Shown here one piece after another: positions 1-11,388 of a stretch of DNA of 64,000 bases. The translations under genes were made by a program, and so were the position numbers. Origin of the DNA: Bimastos eiseni (lineage: Eukaryota > Annelida > Clitellata > Crassiclitellata > Lumbricidae); the NCBI GenBank assembly GCA_959347315.1, contig OY365813.1:15740000-15803999 (forward strand), read 5' to 3'. The stretch's first letter is position 1. Each line of letters opens with the position of its first letter. A model generated the notes under the pieces. It was not told the origin of the DNA and ran no database searches. It saw only the letters and a program-made list of their open reading frames with translations.

Positions 1-167
1 AGGGGGCGTTCGGTTGGTTGCCTCTACGAAATGGTTATGATTGCTTAGTTGTTGAACCGACTGATTTGAGCGATTGATGAAGTAATTAATTAATTGGATT
101 TTGAAGATGCACGCCAGAGGGCAACAGTAACTGCTTCGTAAGTGTTTCATTTGAAACACTCTCGATA

Positions 168-258
168 TGGTCACCATCATCATCATCATCAGTTACAACA
201 ACAGTATCATCACCATCGTCATCAGCGATATAATCATCATGTTCATCATCATCAAATC
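168..258 (+). repeat. Degenerate (CAT)n microsatellite
   Basis: CATCATCATC runs interrupted by AACAACAG and CGTCATCAG. Confidence 0.8.
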
Positions 259-987
259 CAGATGCTCCTACAGCAAAGTAACCCTATAATTGTCAAAGGC
301 ATCCATTTGTGATTGCTCAAGTGAAATTCTAAACTAGGGTACACAGAGTAACCCCCGCTTACACAAAAGCTACATAGGCGGCCATATTGCCACAGAGTTT
401 CGCATCTCAAAGCAACCTCACTCCCCTCCCCCCATAATGATCAACATCATAATAATGAGCACTAGACACAAATACGTCATCACGTCCTCAGTATCATCAT
501 AACGGTCGTCATTGCTGTGATCATCATAATCACTACTGCACCCGGAAAACAGTGTATGTAGATACGGTCATGGAAAGAACATGTAACATACTGTAATGTA
601 CACTGCACCTTGTTTTGGCAAAAACGCACAGCACACAGACTGCATTAACTGTTGTAATTATTATCGGTAACTGTTTGGTAATTGTAGGTAACAATCTTAA
701 CTACATGTATTTTGTAGTAATGTATTTGTTTATGTTAAGCATATGGTGCACAGAGATAATCTGATGGTAAAACACTGCCAAGATGACAAGTTATAACAAG
801 AGTCAAATTTAACTGTACGGCAGCCATGCAAGGCTCCATTACATTAAATCAATCTCTGATTTCATATATGTAGCCCATGCCAATGTCATCCATTACTTCC
901 GCTGCCCGAAGAACAAACGTGCGACGCAAAAGATGCCTCATATGCATACAATATTATCTTGAAAAACCACATCGATTCCATACACAG

Positions 988-1190
988 AAGCGGTGGCCGA
1001 ACGGTTAGAGCGGTCGGCCCGTAACGCTGAGTGTGCGGGTTCGACCCTCGTCCAAGGTGTCACTGTGTAGGGACCTTGAGCAAGTCCTTCGCACACAATT
1101 GCTCTGCAGTACAACTGTAATTGCGCCGTCGGTGCGTGTGCACTTCTGAGCAAAACTTTTGGAAGAAGGGCAATATCAAATATCAAAACA
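988..1190 (+). mobile_element. tRNA-derived SINE (family A), near complete
   Basis: A polymerase III A-box-like TGGCCGAACGG near 994 and a B box GGTTCGACCC near 1039 form a tRNA-like head. The body contains TAGGGACCTTGAGCAAGTCC and ACAATTGCTCTGCAGTACAA, and the end is GAAGGGCAATATCAA with an A/T tail. The same body recurs at 8975, 11068 (minus) and 49600 (minus). Confidence 0.82.
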
Positions 1191-1199
1191 AAATATAAA

Positions 1200-3540
1200 T
1201 TTTAAAAAAATAAAAATTTTTAAAAACAACTTTACATTGTATGTATATAATCTGCTTTTCAATTTGTACAGCTTATCTTATATTAAAATGTATGTGAACA
1301 CATAGATGTTAACTGTACAAAAGACTAACATGTCGCAACGGCTTCAAGAATCTTAAGTCAAATAATGGCTACCGTTCAGTGCAGAAGTAATTGTTGCTGT
1401 AGGATAAAGGCTCTACAGAAATTTTAGGATATATACACATATGATAATAAATACATGGAACAGAATATACATAGATCTCCATGGAGACAAATATAGACAT
1501 ACATATACATGTAGGCCTACATGTGTATGTTAATTACCATCCTACTTGAAAGCATACACACAGATACATACATGTCATAAAATATACAGAAATGTATAAA
1601 TAAGAAAAATACAAAGACCAAGATGCACACAATCAGACATAAATACACTAAACCATCAACTATTGGGACAAACTGAATCTATGCCAATTTACCATAAGAA
1701 ACTAAAAATGCTTTAAATCAAGAAACCTTTATTCGCACTAATGAAGTAAACATCTTATTTGTATTCACGTAAAAATAATATAGAAAAGACGTCATGACAA
1801 AAACATTAATGACATCTGCAGTGAACAAAAATACAATCATCAAATCATCTTTCTTCGGATTGGAACAGTGAACAAAGCAAAAATAATTAACTTTGAAAAA
1901 ACATCTTGCAATTATTCCCGAAAAAGAACTCAATTGTTTCAAAAAATATATGTAAGTTTAACTGAGACTTGAAAAAAGCATAAATATTTTAGGAAGACAG
2001 ATATACATAAATCTGCCAACAGCAAATGCAGTTAACAATTCGTCATCAGGTAGCAGTTAATAATAATAAACACTGTCAGGACGGAAGCTGCATTGGGTTC
2101 ACCGTAACTTTTAGCAGATGCTAAAGATTAAAGTTTTAAACACTTAATGATTAGTCTCCCAAATCAGTTCTCATGAAACTCCACTCATGTATGGCACCAC
2201 GCCTAGACATGAATTGTAAAATATCCAGTTGCCCTGATAGCAGTGAAAATTTTATAAGAAAATAATATGTTAGTAAGTTTAAAAACAGAAGCCAACTCGC
2301 TAGCAGGCAGTCGCCCTAGTAACCAGTGTTACCCCCGAAGAAATTTCAACCTGAAATTAAAGTACGATTAAAACCGAGGAAAGCGCACAAAAACGTCAAG
2401 AAAACCAATCCAATTTTAGAAATCTATCTTATAGTCTGTGCCTGTTATGCTTTACACTAGATTTGAATTAAGTAACTTAATAGTATGTAAATAATGTAGA
2501 AGTCTCAAATTTAATGAAAATATCAACAGAGCTTAGGTAAAAAAATAAAAATTTGTTCGACACAATGTAAACACGAAACTCAATGAGCACCAATTTCAAG
2601 CGATGTACATACATCAAGGCACCAAATAGAATGAATAACTTATAGCAAAAATATAAAAACTCCTAAGTATATTGTATAAAAACATGGTTAACCAGCCATA
2701 ATAAACTTCCGGTTGATAAAGCTTACATTGAGAAAACACACTTGAACATATTATGCATGAAAAAAAAACAGAAACAATTTAATCACAAGAACTTGAAGCA
2801 TGTCTGGCAGAGCAACAGTAGGCCAATAAAGTAGGAATCAGTTTGTTGTCCTATCAACAGTTTGTTACATGCACTGAGCAACAGTTACGAAACATTACTT
2901 TTCAACAACATTACGTGCAACCAGCGCAAAAGATTTCAAAACAACAAATATGTAAAGATATTAAGTCTTGTGCAAAAACAGAATATCACCCTAATACGTA
3001 AGTTCACATTGGTGTGATGTGTATGATGTAATGTAAGTCGTAGGAAATTACTCATTGCCTCTAAAGCCAAGTCAGGCAGGCCAGCTTATTAACCAGTGCC
3101 ATACCAAATCAAGTCTGCAATAGCCAAGCTTCACGTTTCTTTAAGATGCCATAGTTGCCAACTTGTAAACTTCAGAATCAACATGAAACGTGTAACAAGC
3201 CTATCAATAGATACAAATTACACTAGGAAGTACAAAGATGCTCAAAAGAAAAGCAAAAAGGAAAGGCAGCTCTGGAAAACGAAAACCTTCCAAACACAAT
3301 AAAGCAATCATATTTTTGAATACTAAAGCAGCAGGGTAAAAATGATCTACAACAAATATCCACAGCATTTGTGCAGGCTTCAATCTCTGATTTCAGATTA
3401 TAGCAAGCAGCACTGGTTTCTCAGTCATATCTATATTATCGTACATAATTATTTGTCCAGCATCTCTAGCAGATTAATTATTCAGAGGCACATTAAGCAT
3501 GGAAACACATGGGAAAAAGAAACGACCTTTAGCACACTCT
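1200..3540. other. Gene-free AT-rich 3' flank of the TPRG1L-like gene
   Basis: No frame over about 75 codons, no recognised repeat except scattered ATACAT words. It may include the 3' UTR of the TPRG1L-like transcript, as no earlier poly(A) signal was found. Confidence 0.5.
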
Positions 3541-3545
3541 TCAAT

Positions 3546-3606
3546 CAATGAAACCCTAAATGTAGCGCCTCTTCAAGAAATCTACTCAGAGACGCACCCA
3601 CGTTCC
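3546..3606 (-). mobile_element. LINE 3' tail fragment
   Basis: On the minus strand GTGGGTGCGTCTCTGAGTAG, then ATTTCTTGAAGAGGCGCTAC, ending in ATTGATTG-like sequence. It matches 37018-37063 (minus) and 56092 (plus). Confidence 0.55.
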
Positions 3607-3776
3607 AATCTCGGCCAAATAACACAGATATCAGAATGGAATAAAATGGGGTAGAGAGTTCCTAGGCAAGAGTCAAATATCCAATGGGAGGCTATTCCAG
3701 ACAGTCAGACCCACAATCGAAAAAGCATGATACTGCATCTTGTTATCACTGTGTTAAGTCAGGTTCTCGACCAACG

Positions 3777-4122
3777 TCAGAAACTGACCGGACCTCGTTC
3801 CTTGCAGAACCCGATATGGCTCTGATTAAAAACAGCGGAAGAGAACCCAGCGTAAGACTGGATGAGAATAGGTCCCTCGTCTACCGCCAATTCCCTCTGA
3901 TGACCGGCACGCTTTAAAGCCATCTCGACTCCATATTTCACGGTCTCCGTCATATGATCGATGTTGTAGATGAGCGTGTTGGTCTCGTTCTTATTGTAGA
4001 TGAGTGGATGGTGAATGAACGTGCAGTAGGGAATGGCTCTACTCCAAGGGTTCCAATGATGCCTCAACCCCAAGGCTCTTTCGTCCCCGAAATGTATGCG
4101 CACTCCCCCGCAGTCTCTTGAT
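3777..4122 (-). CDS. TPRG1L-like: TPRG1L-like exon 4 (terminal, with stop)
   Basis: Acceptor TTGTTAG|ATCAAG gives QSRDCGGVRIHFG, aligning with the KREGFGIRI region of vertebrate homologues. A second acceptor AG three residues downstream (GATCAAG|A) would also keep frame but fits the family less well. The HHWNPWSRAIPYCTFIHHP block and the C-terminal ERGPVSF are characteristic. Stop TGA at 3779-3777. No clear AATAAA was seen within about 700 bp downstream. Confidence 0.9.
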
Positions 4123-7100
4123 CTAACAAAATTGTAACAGATGAAATCGTATCAGACGCCTGGCTGTTGCGGACTTGATATGGTATTGCGCTGGCAAATG
4201 TTGTATTAGAGACTATGCTTACTTGCTATCTGTACTAAGCTGGTATCCCTGACACAGCTTTTGTGTGGTACTGAAAAATTTCAAATACTACAATTTCGAG
4301 CATGTAATTATGCATAATTACAATACACATAATTGTACGTGTGCGTGCTCCCTTTGAATAACATAACCATAACTACTATATTGATTGACTCTAAACCAAT
4401 ATAACATAAAAGCAAACAATGTGGTGGGATTACAATAAATGGCTTTAGCGGAGGATCAATGGAGAGAAGAGAAAGAAGCCCCACCCATACTCATTTAGTA
4501 GCCAAGCAGCACTGCAACAGTCAGGTGTTAATGGTAAGTAAGAGTTTGAGAGAAGAACAAAAAACTAAACTAGTTAACTATCAAATGAAATCAATAATCA
4601 AAAGGTGTTTTATTGTAACCAACAACAAAATAGAGTACATCTCACAATATGCACAAGCAAACTTATATTGGCTACAATGAGAGCCCCCAGAAGGGATGCG
4701 AATCCTGCTAAATACGGACCCCCATGTAGCAATTATGTCACACTAATAAATGGCAATTTATCTTTATTGAAAATTAATCCTAAAATGCAACAAAACACCA
4801 AATGCAAAAAAGCTTAACTAAATGCCGTCATACGCACCATTATATACAACATATAGTTCAATGTTTAGTAGTGATTATTAATTAATTAGGATTTACTGTA
4901 TTTAATGATTTAGTGCATTAATAAATTGATGATGAAGGCTCATAACTTATTTTTGAAAACTATAATATTATTTGACAGACGAATTTCCAATGGGATGTTA
5001 TTCCATGATGACTATACTCCATTACATAACATGTGAGATGCTTGTGGAGCCATGAGGAATACGTAACATAATTTAACATAACGGCATGCAATATAATCTT
5101 TAAAAATCAGAAAGTAATGGATGCAAGCAGAGTGCACGATAGCCGAGTTGATAAAGTACTTAGCTTCAGATAACATCACCTCAGACCTTCATTGAGTCTT
5201 TTACTTTATATATTGTATGGACCATCTGATTAAAACTCACAGACCTCTAAAGCTAGTCTTCAAATAAAACATTTTTCAAATAGATCATCGTTTAACAACC
5301 ACTCTTTAATAAGGGTAGAACAAATGCATCATAATTCTTATTTCAAAACTTTTAATTAATATAAATTGTGGTTGAAATAGCCCCTCCATCAATTACAAAA
5401 ACCATGAAGTATGACAGTAATAATGGTTTCAATGCACTTACTGCATTAGCGACCTCTGTGGATACGTCAGATCACCAACTTGAATTTTATGAATCGAGAG
5501 GAAACTGATTCGGCGACTCTCAGAGACTGTCAGCTTGATGAAGTCAAACTTGACGATTAAGAATGAATTCTCAGTTAAAACAACAATCTTTTCTTTTTCG
5601 AAGTTCCAGTGGTCAATTCTGAACAAAAACACAATATAAACCAAATCAAAACAGGGTCAGAATTGCAGTTCACTTATATATTTAGAGAATGGTGAAATAA
5701 AACTAACAATAAGGGCAATTGTTATAGGAAGATTCACAGATAAAACTAAAATGAACAACCTACGATGTGTTCATCTGTGATGTCATTACCAAAATGATCA
5801 GAGGAACACGATTGTTGTTATCTTGACTGTGCAGCAAACATTTGAAGCCGTCATCGGAAGAACTGCGGAAGTCCACTTTCGGTTTATTGATATATCCCCC
5901 CAAAAATTTTTTAAATCTACAGATATACTATATCTGTAGACTTTAAAAAATTTTTAAAGTATACAAATATAATATCTGTAGCCCTTAACAAATTTTTTAA
6001 AAGTATACAGATATATTATATCTGTAGATTTTAAAAAGTTTCTGGGGGATATATCAATAAACCAAAAATGGACTTCCGCAGTTCTTTCGATGAAGGCTAT
6101 ATACCAGCAACCAAAAACCCACCTCCATTCAAATTTAAATTCAAATCCTGCAAAGAAGTTACCACTTTGCTGTTACTTACTCTGTGACTAGCCAAGCATC
6201 CAGTGGTTTCCCATCCAGTTTCGGCACAATGACCGTTTTATGGCAGATATCAACTGCTGTCTCAAATGCACTTGGCTGTATATGAAACAGAAAATAATCA
6301 ATAGCAAAGGACGTCTGGTTATATATATATAATTGAATTGCACTCTGTATTTAGTTTTCACTTCATTTTCTGGCAGCAATAATCAGTAAATTACCGTCTG
6401 TTTATCATTTCCTAAACAACCTAAAATAAATTTTTTACAGGGATCCTGAACCTGGATCCATTAGTACTGTCACAGAGCACAACATCACTGGCCAAGATTA
6501 TCAACGTCTAACTGATCTTATCAACGTGGGATGTGCCTAATGATCAGAGTGTTGGATACTCAATCCACAATCCCATGATTTCAAGTCCCTGCCATACACA
6601 AAAATGAAGATTTCTGTTCCAATAATTCTTCTATGTAACTAATTCCTTTTGGTGGGAAGGCAAGGAAGAGGACTGGCCAAAGCCACTAACACTTCATACT
6701 AATGACCAGGATCAATTATCATACAGCTTCTGTGTAAGTTAAATTGATGATATGTAATTAACAGTCTGGTAGCAAAGGTATGTTTCTACTCTGGAATGAA
6801 TTATTTAATATACATTCATTGGAACAGTGTATAATCTGCCTTAGCTAACTTCTGGAATCTGTCCTGAATCAAGATTGAACATAACAGTGCTTTTGTGAGT
6901 CACACAAACAGTGCTATACTAAGTGTCAAGATACATACACACATATGCATATATATATATATATACACATACAAATATAAATTTACCTAAAGAGATACAA
7001 TACATACATATGTATATCCAATTAAGCATGAACAAGAACTTGGATAATGACTTGAACATACCGAAGGTAATATCGTTGGGATGAAGATAGCCAAGAGATA

Positions 7101-8111
7101 AAATCAGATAAGGTTTTATCCTCAGGGAATAGGAACTTTCTAGCTTGAGTGCACTAAACAACTAACTACCTGTGTTCCAACAATAAGATAATCTTTTAAA
7201 GATGACAGCAGTTTCATAGGTGTGGTGAAAGTATATGGCAAGTTGTCAACCTTCAGTGTCTTGGTTAATTTATCATGTGTAGAACTGCATTTGACATAGT
7301 GGTAATCGTGACGCATAATAGGCAGTTTAATACCTCCCCAATAGGCCATAGTGCTAATCAAACAATACAATCCTCAAGCTCACATGACCCACAATAAGTG
7401 AAGCTCATTATAAAAGCACTTGACAGGTCAACAAGTCGATGGTCGATCATGACATCACTGCGGTTTATTAGCTTTAGTTGACCATCCTCAGCCTGTGCCA
7501 AACATGCCCAGGCAAATAAATAATGATAAATCTTCTGTGGCCGAAAGTTCGTGAGCAATACAAACGAAAACATTACTTCTACGGCCAAACACATTAAAAA
7601 TTTAGTGTGAAGACCTCTGAACACGCAATACCTTTGGCGCATGTGCACTGTCAAAACACCAATTTTTTTAATATGTGTCTTGAAGGTGTCGGTTACGCAT
7701 CATGAGCGTCGATTATGGTCAGGCTAGGCATTGTGAGAGTCGTTTAGGATCAGGGTGTCGTCTTTAGGTATTATACAAAGAACCATCTGCCGCAGAAGTA
7801 ATTTTCTGCGCGTTGAGAGGCTGAACCTTCGGCCGCAGAAGCTCCACGCAGTAAATAATTATACTAAAGTGAACGGATCACAATTATTATACCCTGTAAG
7901 AAAATAAGCTTCTACAATCGCCATCCGACATCTGACATTTCGTACTGAAGGAGGCCCGACTGCCATTCCCTCCGCCTATTCTCCGACCTTTAGAAGATGA
8001 CGCAGAACCTGAACATTCGGCACCTATAACACTGTCACAAGAAACAGTCAGCAGGCTTCCTCTTCTATCTGGTATAGACGGCTCTTGGTCTGGTTCCACC
8101 TCCGTCAACAT
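3777..8111 (-). CDS. TPRG1L-like: TPRG1L/TPRG1-like protein (hSac2 domain), complete four-exon gene
   Basis: Four exons on the minus strand (8111-7893, 6275-6181, 5618-5442, 4122-3777) join in frame to give 278 aa, close to vertebrate TPRG1L (about 270 aa). All three introns are GT-AG, and the split codons at junctions 2 and 3 are completed correctly. Residues 1-60 are acidic and Ser/Gly-rich, as is typical of the variable N-terminus. Family blocks follow: LVTEIDHWNFEKEKIVVLTE (about 103-121), FLIVKFDFIKL (124-134), VRIHFG (171-176), RHHWNPWSRAIPYCTFIHHP (184-203) and a C-terminal IQSYAGF...GFCKERGPVSF. In vertebrates the relative TPRG1L (Mover) is a presynaptic vesicle-associated protein; a role here is inference. 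No transmembrane segment or signal peptide is seen. Introns carry a fold-back element and a possible SINE. I assign TPRG1L-like rather than TPRG1, but a single invertebrate co-orthologue is equally possible. Confidence 0.88.
5442..5618 (-). CDS. TPRG1L-like: TPRG1L-like exon 3
   Basis: 177 nt, acceptor GTTCAG| and donor |GTAAGT. It encodes the core hSac2 block IDHWNFEKEKIVVLTENSF...FDFIKL...YPQRSLM, the most conserved stretch of the family, and ends in CA (first two bases of the Gln codon). Confidence 0.9.
5846..6098. mobile_element. Fold-back (MITE-like) element in TPRG1L-like intron 2
   Basis: The ends AGCCGTCATCGGAAGAACTG and CAGTTCTTTCGATGAAGGCT are inverted copies. The match continues inward through GCGGAAGTCCACTTTCGG and TTTATTGATATATCCCCC for about 75 bp per arm. 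The centre holds three further copies of a TATATCTGTAG-type motif in both orientations. About 253 bp with no coding capacity. A target duplication is not clear. Confidence 0.78.
6181..6275 (-). CDS. TPRG1L-like: TPRG1L-like exon 2
   Basis: 95 nt, acceptor ATACAG| and donor |GTAAGT. It encodes PSAFETAVDICHKTV...DGKPLDAWLVT and leaves two bases (GA) that combine with the next exon to give Glu of LVTE-IDHW. The exon is too short and too frame-limited to appear as an open frame with its own ATG. Confidence 0.85.
6526..6592 (+). mobile_element. Possible degenerate tRNA-like SINE head
   Basis: GATCAGAGTGTTGGATACTC, AATCCACAATCCC and TTTCAAGTCCCTGCC resemble a tRNA D-arm, anticodon arm and T-arm in order, as in a decayed SINE head. 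It lies in TPRG1L-like intron 1. No A-rich tail or second copy was found. Confidence 0.35.
7893..8111 (-). CDS. TPRG1L-like: TPRG1L-like exon 1 (start codon)
   Basis: Encodes residues 1-73. The first in-frame ATG at 8111 opens MLTEVEPDQE. The exon ends SLFSYR at TAC AGG|GTATAA, phase 0. Joined to the next exon it gives FSYRPSAFETAV, which matches the family pattern of an aromatic/Arg run followed by P-x-x-x-E-x-AV. The Ser/Gly-rich N-terminus is poorly conserved in the family, so the exact start is less certain than the splice site. Confidence 0.75.
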
Positions 8112-8643
8112 ATTCAGTTCTCGAATCGGTGCAAAAACAATCGTAAAACAACGTCTTATCCAAGGCGTACGAAAACAATGAGACTTTTGCCCTGTTTAGG
8201 TTAGTATCTCTCACAAACTGCAGGCGAAATAACCACAGAAACTTCCTCGTGCAATTTTGTTTTCAACTATTCAATGATTACATATGATAGACCGCTTGAT
8301 TCCGCACCGTTTAGCGCCATCTTGCAGTCGCTAGTAAACGCAAACGAGGTTCATTGGTATAGCGCAGGCTGCGACTGTACTACAATATTATTATTTTGAA
8401 GTTGGATTGTGGGAAATGAATTTGAGGGGTCAAGTCGATTCCATAAAATCGCCAAATGCTAGAAACAAAGAGTCAATAAAGAAGCTGGGGTTCGAACCTC
8501 CCGGCAAATCGGACATTGATGTTTTCGCTTCAAGACCCTTGCGCTGATGTGTGACCAAAAATGGTAGAGTCGTAGACTAAGATATCTGACACTTCCTATC
8601 TCGCTGTGTGCTTGGTCTGTGTGGTGGTCAAACCACAAATTCC

Positions 8644-8710
8644 ACTATACCATTCGCTACGTGGCGCGGTTAACGCCACGACAACCGCGCCACGTAGCGA
8701 ATGGTATAGT
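8644..8710. repeat. Perfect 28-bp inverted repeat with 11-nt loop
   Basis: 8644-8671 and 8683-8710 are exact reverse complements (ACTATACCATTCGCTACGTG plus GCGCGGTT). The loop AACGCCACGAC itself partly repeats the stem's GTGGCG in inverse. It lies about 530 bp upstream of the TPRG1L-like start codon, just before a SINE. Confidence 0.85.
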
Positions 8711-8974
8711 CGTATCTTAGCCAGGCCCTTTCAGAGGTTCGACGAGGCATGGCCATTTACACAACTTAGGCCCCTCAGTCCCCTAACTCTTCATCTTATT
8801 AAAATTACAAATGGCAAGTCCTATATTATCTATCTATTGACCAAAACGGTATAAATCTACGATAACATTTTATTTAATCTTTCTTATTTAACAAATGCAT
8901 TTCATCACTTTTGTTTTGTAGAGGATTCAATTGTTTTTCGAGAAATCTACTTTTCGTCCCTATGCCCCAATTTG

Positions 8975-9192
8975 TGTGGCACCATATGGCCGATTGGCTA
9001 GAGCCGTCGCCCCGTAACACTCAGTGTGCGCTGAGTGACCGGGTTCGACCCTCGTTCGAGGAGTCACTGTGTAGGGACCTTGAGTAAGTCCTTTACGCAC
9101 AATTGCTCTGCATTACAACTGCAATTGCGCCGTCGAGGCGTGTGTACTTCTAAGCAAAATATGTTTAAAGAAGGGCGATATCGAATTTCAGA
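8975..9192 (+). mobile_element. tRNA-derived SINE (family A), near complete
   Basis: Head GTGTGGCACCATATGGCCGA, B box GGTTCGACCC near 9053, body CCTTGAGTAAGTCC and TTGCGCCGTCGAGGCG, end GAAGGGCGATATC. It has an extra GCGCTGAGTGA segment before the B box that is absent from the 988 copy but present at 49600 and 40093. Confidence 0.82.
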
Positions 9193-9194
9193 GT

Positions 9195-11065
9195 AAATAA
9201 AATAAAAACATTACATTGAAAGTTCAAACACCAGAAGCCAATGATGCTGGAAAACTGATGAAAATATGTAGTGCAACAGTGATATCAGGAAGCACTGCAG
9301 ATAAACCAAGAACAAGTACAAATCTTTCAGTAGGTTTGTCGGTTCGCATTCTTCCTTGAAATTAGTGCCACGAACTCTTCTAACATCTCTTCTCCCCAAG
9401 ATCTTGTGAGAATGTTTTGTATCATAGGCCTAATGCTGTTGACATTTCTTAGCAGCCGACAATAAGTCTTTAGTTTTAGACTCCCAAGGAAATGCAAACA
9501 AATTACAAAAATGTCATCTGATGAGTTAAACCAGTGTTGTAAACTTGATTGTAGTCTAAGAAAGTGAGGCAAAGTAAATGATTGACCAAACTATTAATGC
9601 CCTAACTCTTTAACCTGATTTTTATTGAAACTATAGTAACCTAAGTTATTACTTTAAATTATAATCTATAGCAGAATGGGATACTTTCTGAGATTCTTTA
9701 TTAAATGCTCGCTTAAAAGAACAATCTCAATATCAATTCCCTACTGTAGCCTACGATTGGCCTTAAGGCAACAGGTAACAATTGATCTTGTTCGAATGGC
9801 TCAACATTGCGTCCATATTATTTGAAAACTAAATAATCACAGAATTTACTTGTTTTATTTAAAAACAATCCTTGAATTGTTGAAAATTATGGAGGCAAGA
9901 CCTATTTTATAAACAATTAAGCTCCATTGAACTGCAATTATTTTGGCTATTGTAGAGAACCTATAGCTGCTTGTCGATTTTTATTTAATTATCTGTCATT
10001 AGAAAACATCTGAGTCGCCAATTGATCGTTAATATAGCAGTGCTCTGGGCTCACAAATTGATGTGATGAAACTGATAATGTGGCTATCTAAAAAAATTAT
10101 TATTGTTCATTTATATCTTTACTTATTAGAAATAAAATAAAAAATTTAGTGTTACGCAATAGTATTACAGAACTTAGTTAATTTTAATTGTATAGGCCCA
10201 TATTATTTCGAGGCCCCTTGTGAAGCAGAGACCGGGCCAAGTGGCCCGCCTGGCCCCCCTCTGATAGGGCCTGATCTTAGCAACGACAATCGATTCCAAG
10301 GTAGGTTATGTGAACATTCAGAAACACAGCGGAGATAGGAAGTGTCACGTCTATGGAATCTGTCACATCTTTGGTGTAACTGTCTCCTTGGGCCTGCCCC
10401 CGCGTATACCTTCTGGCTCTCTGCACTATAGGGTCTCCTCTATTCTTCGCCGAACTTCCCTTCCATCCTCTGCCCGCGGACAGCAGGTGGTTCCACGCAT
10501 GCGCTTTGCCACGGTCCAATACAAAGGGATTCGCCTGTATACGTGGGTCCCACCAGTTGGAACAGCCTCCCCTGTATGTGAAAATACAGTCGTGTGTTCG
10601 TCAACGATCAAGTGGTCGACCCGACAACCATTACGGGATTGACTACAGTAACTCTGATAGACGATGCATAAACTCAGAAGACAACTAGGCCTAACCACCT
10701 TAGTCATAATTGGTGGTGGGAAAACAACATAGTGATATTAGCAAGAGAGTTAAGTTAAAGAATGCACCCACGCTCCGCCTCCTTTAAAATAATGTGCATC
10801 ACCCTCATAACATGGCGACTCATTTAAACGATTTGAATCTCTGGCTAGCTTTCATTGGGGAATGGCGCCAAAATTTGAAACATGATAAAATAAATCAACA
10901 ACTTCTCAAATTAGGCCTATTGCCAAGCAAGAACGAACTGGTAACAATTTGGACCCTGTTATATTCATAATTCATTATTTTATTAATTTCCTGCATCAGA
11001 CAATGACGGCGAATCGATTCCATCATTTGGTGGCTGATTATTAAATTAGTTAATTGACCAATCAT
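9195..11065. other. Intergenic region between the TPRG1L-like and hydrolase genes
   Basis: AT-rich. A minus-strand 81-codon frame at 9572-9327 (WGEEMLEEFVALISRKNANR near its end) and overlapping frames at 10277-10707 are unrecognised and lack splice or family support. Confidence 0.45.
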
Positions 11066-11067
11066 CA

Positions 11068-11207
11068 ATAATTGCGCGTGCAGGACTTACTCCAGATCCC
11101 TAGACTCATAGACCTACACATCAAGCGTCTTAGGGGAGGAGGTCCGAAGTTACGAACCCGTGCTCACCGCATTAGCCTACATTGCAAACGCCCTAACCAA
11201 GATGAAT
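11068..11207 (-). mobile_element. Diverged tRNA-derived SINE related to family A
   Basis: On the minus strand a tRNA-like head (GGTTAGGGCGTTTGCAATG, B box GGTTCGTAAC) is followed by GGGATCTGGAGTAAGTCCTG and GCGCAATTATTG, degenerate matches to the family A body. It lies downstream of the hydrolase 3' end. Confidence 0.55.
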
Positions 11208-11217
11208 ATTATTTGCA

Positions 11218-11327
11218 CCAGATGAATATTAATTAGCACTAGATGAATATTAAATAGCACCAGATGAATATTAATTAGCACCAGATGAATATTAATTAGC
11301 ACCAGATGAATATTAATTAGCACCAGA
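11218..11327 (+). repeat. 21-bp minisatellite, five to six copies
   Basis: Unit CAGATGAATATTAATTAGCAC, each with a TTAATTA core, downstream of the hydrolase 3' end. Confidence 0.9.
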
Positions 11328-11382
11328 AAGCGTCACTCGTTGCTTAAAACTATAGAGATGAACAGATTGTACTGCATTATAT

Positions 11383-11388
11383 TTTATT
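11383..11388 (-). promoter_or_regulatory. Candidate poly(A) signal of the nucleoside hydrolase gene
   Basis: AATAAA on the minus strand, about 370 nt past the stop codon. Distance and motif fit a 3' UTR end, but AT-rich DNA makes chance matches common. Confidence 0.4.

Noticed and set aside
988..1060. A functional tRNA gene
   Set aside because: The tRNA-like head has A and B boxes but no proper acceptor stem, and is followed by a SINE body shared with other copies.
10277..10707. Four overlapping frames of 60-110 codons on both strands
   Set aside because: They contradict each other, and none shows a recognisable motif. The block may be a decayed repeat.
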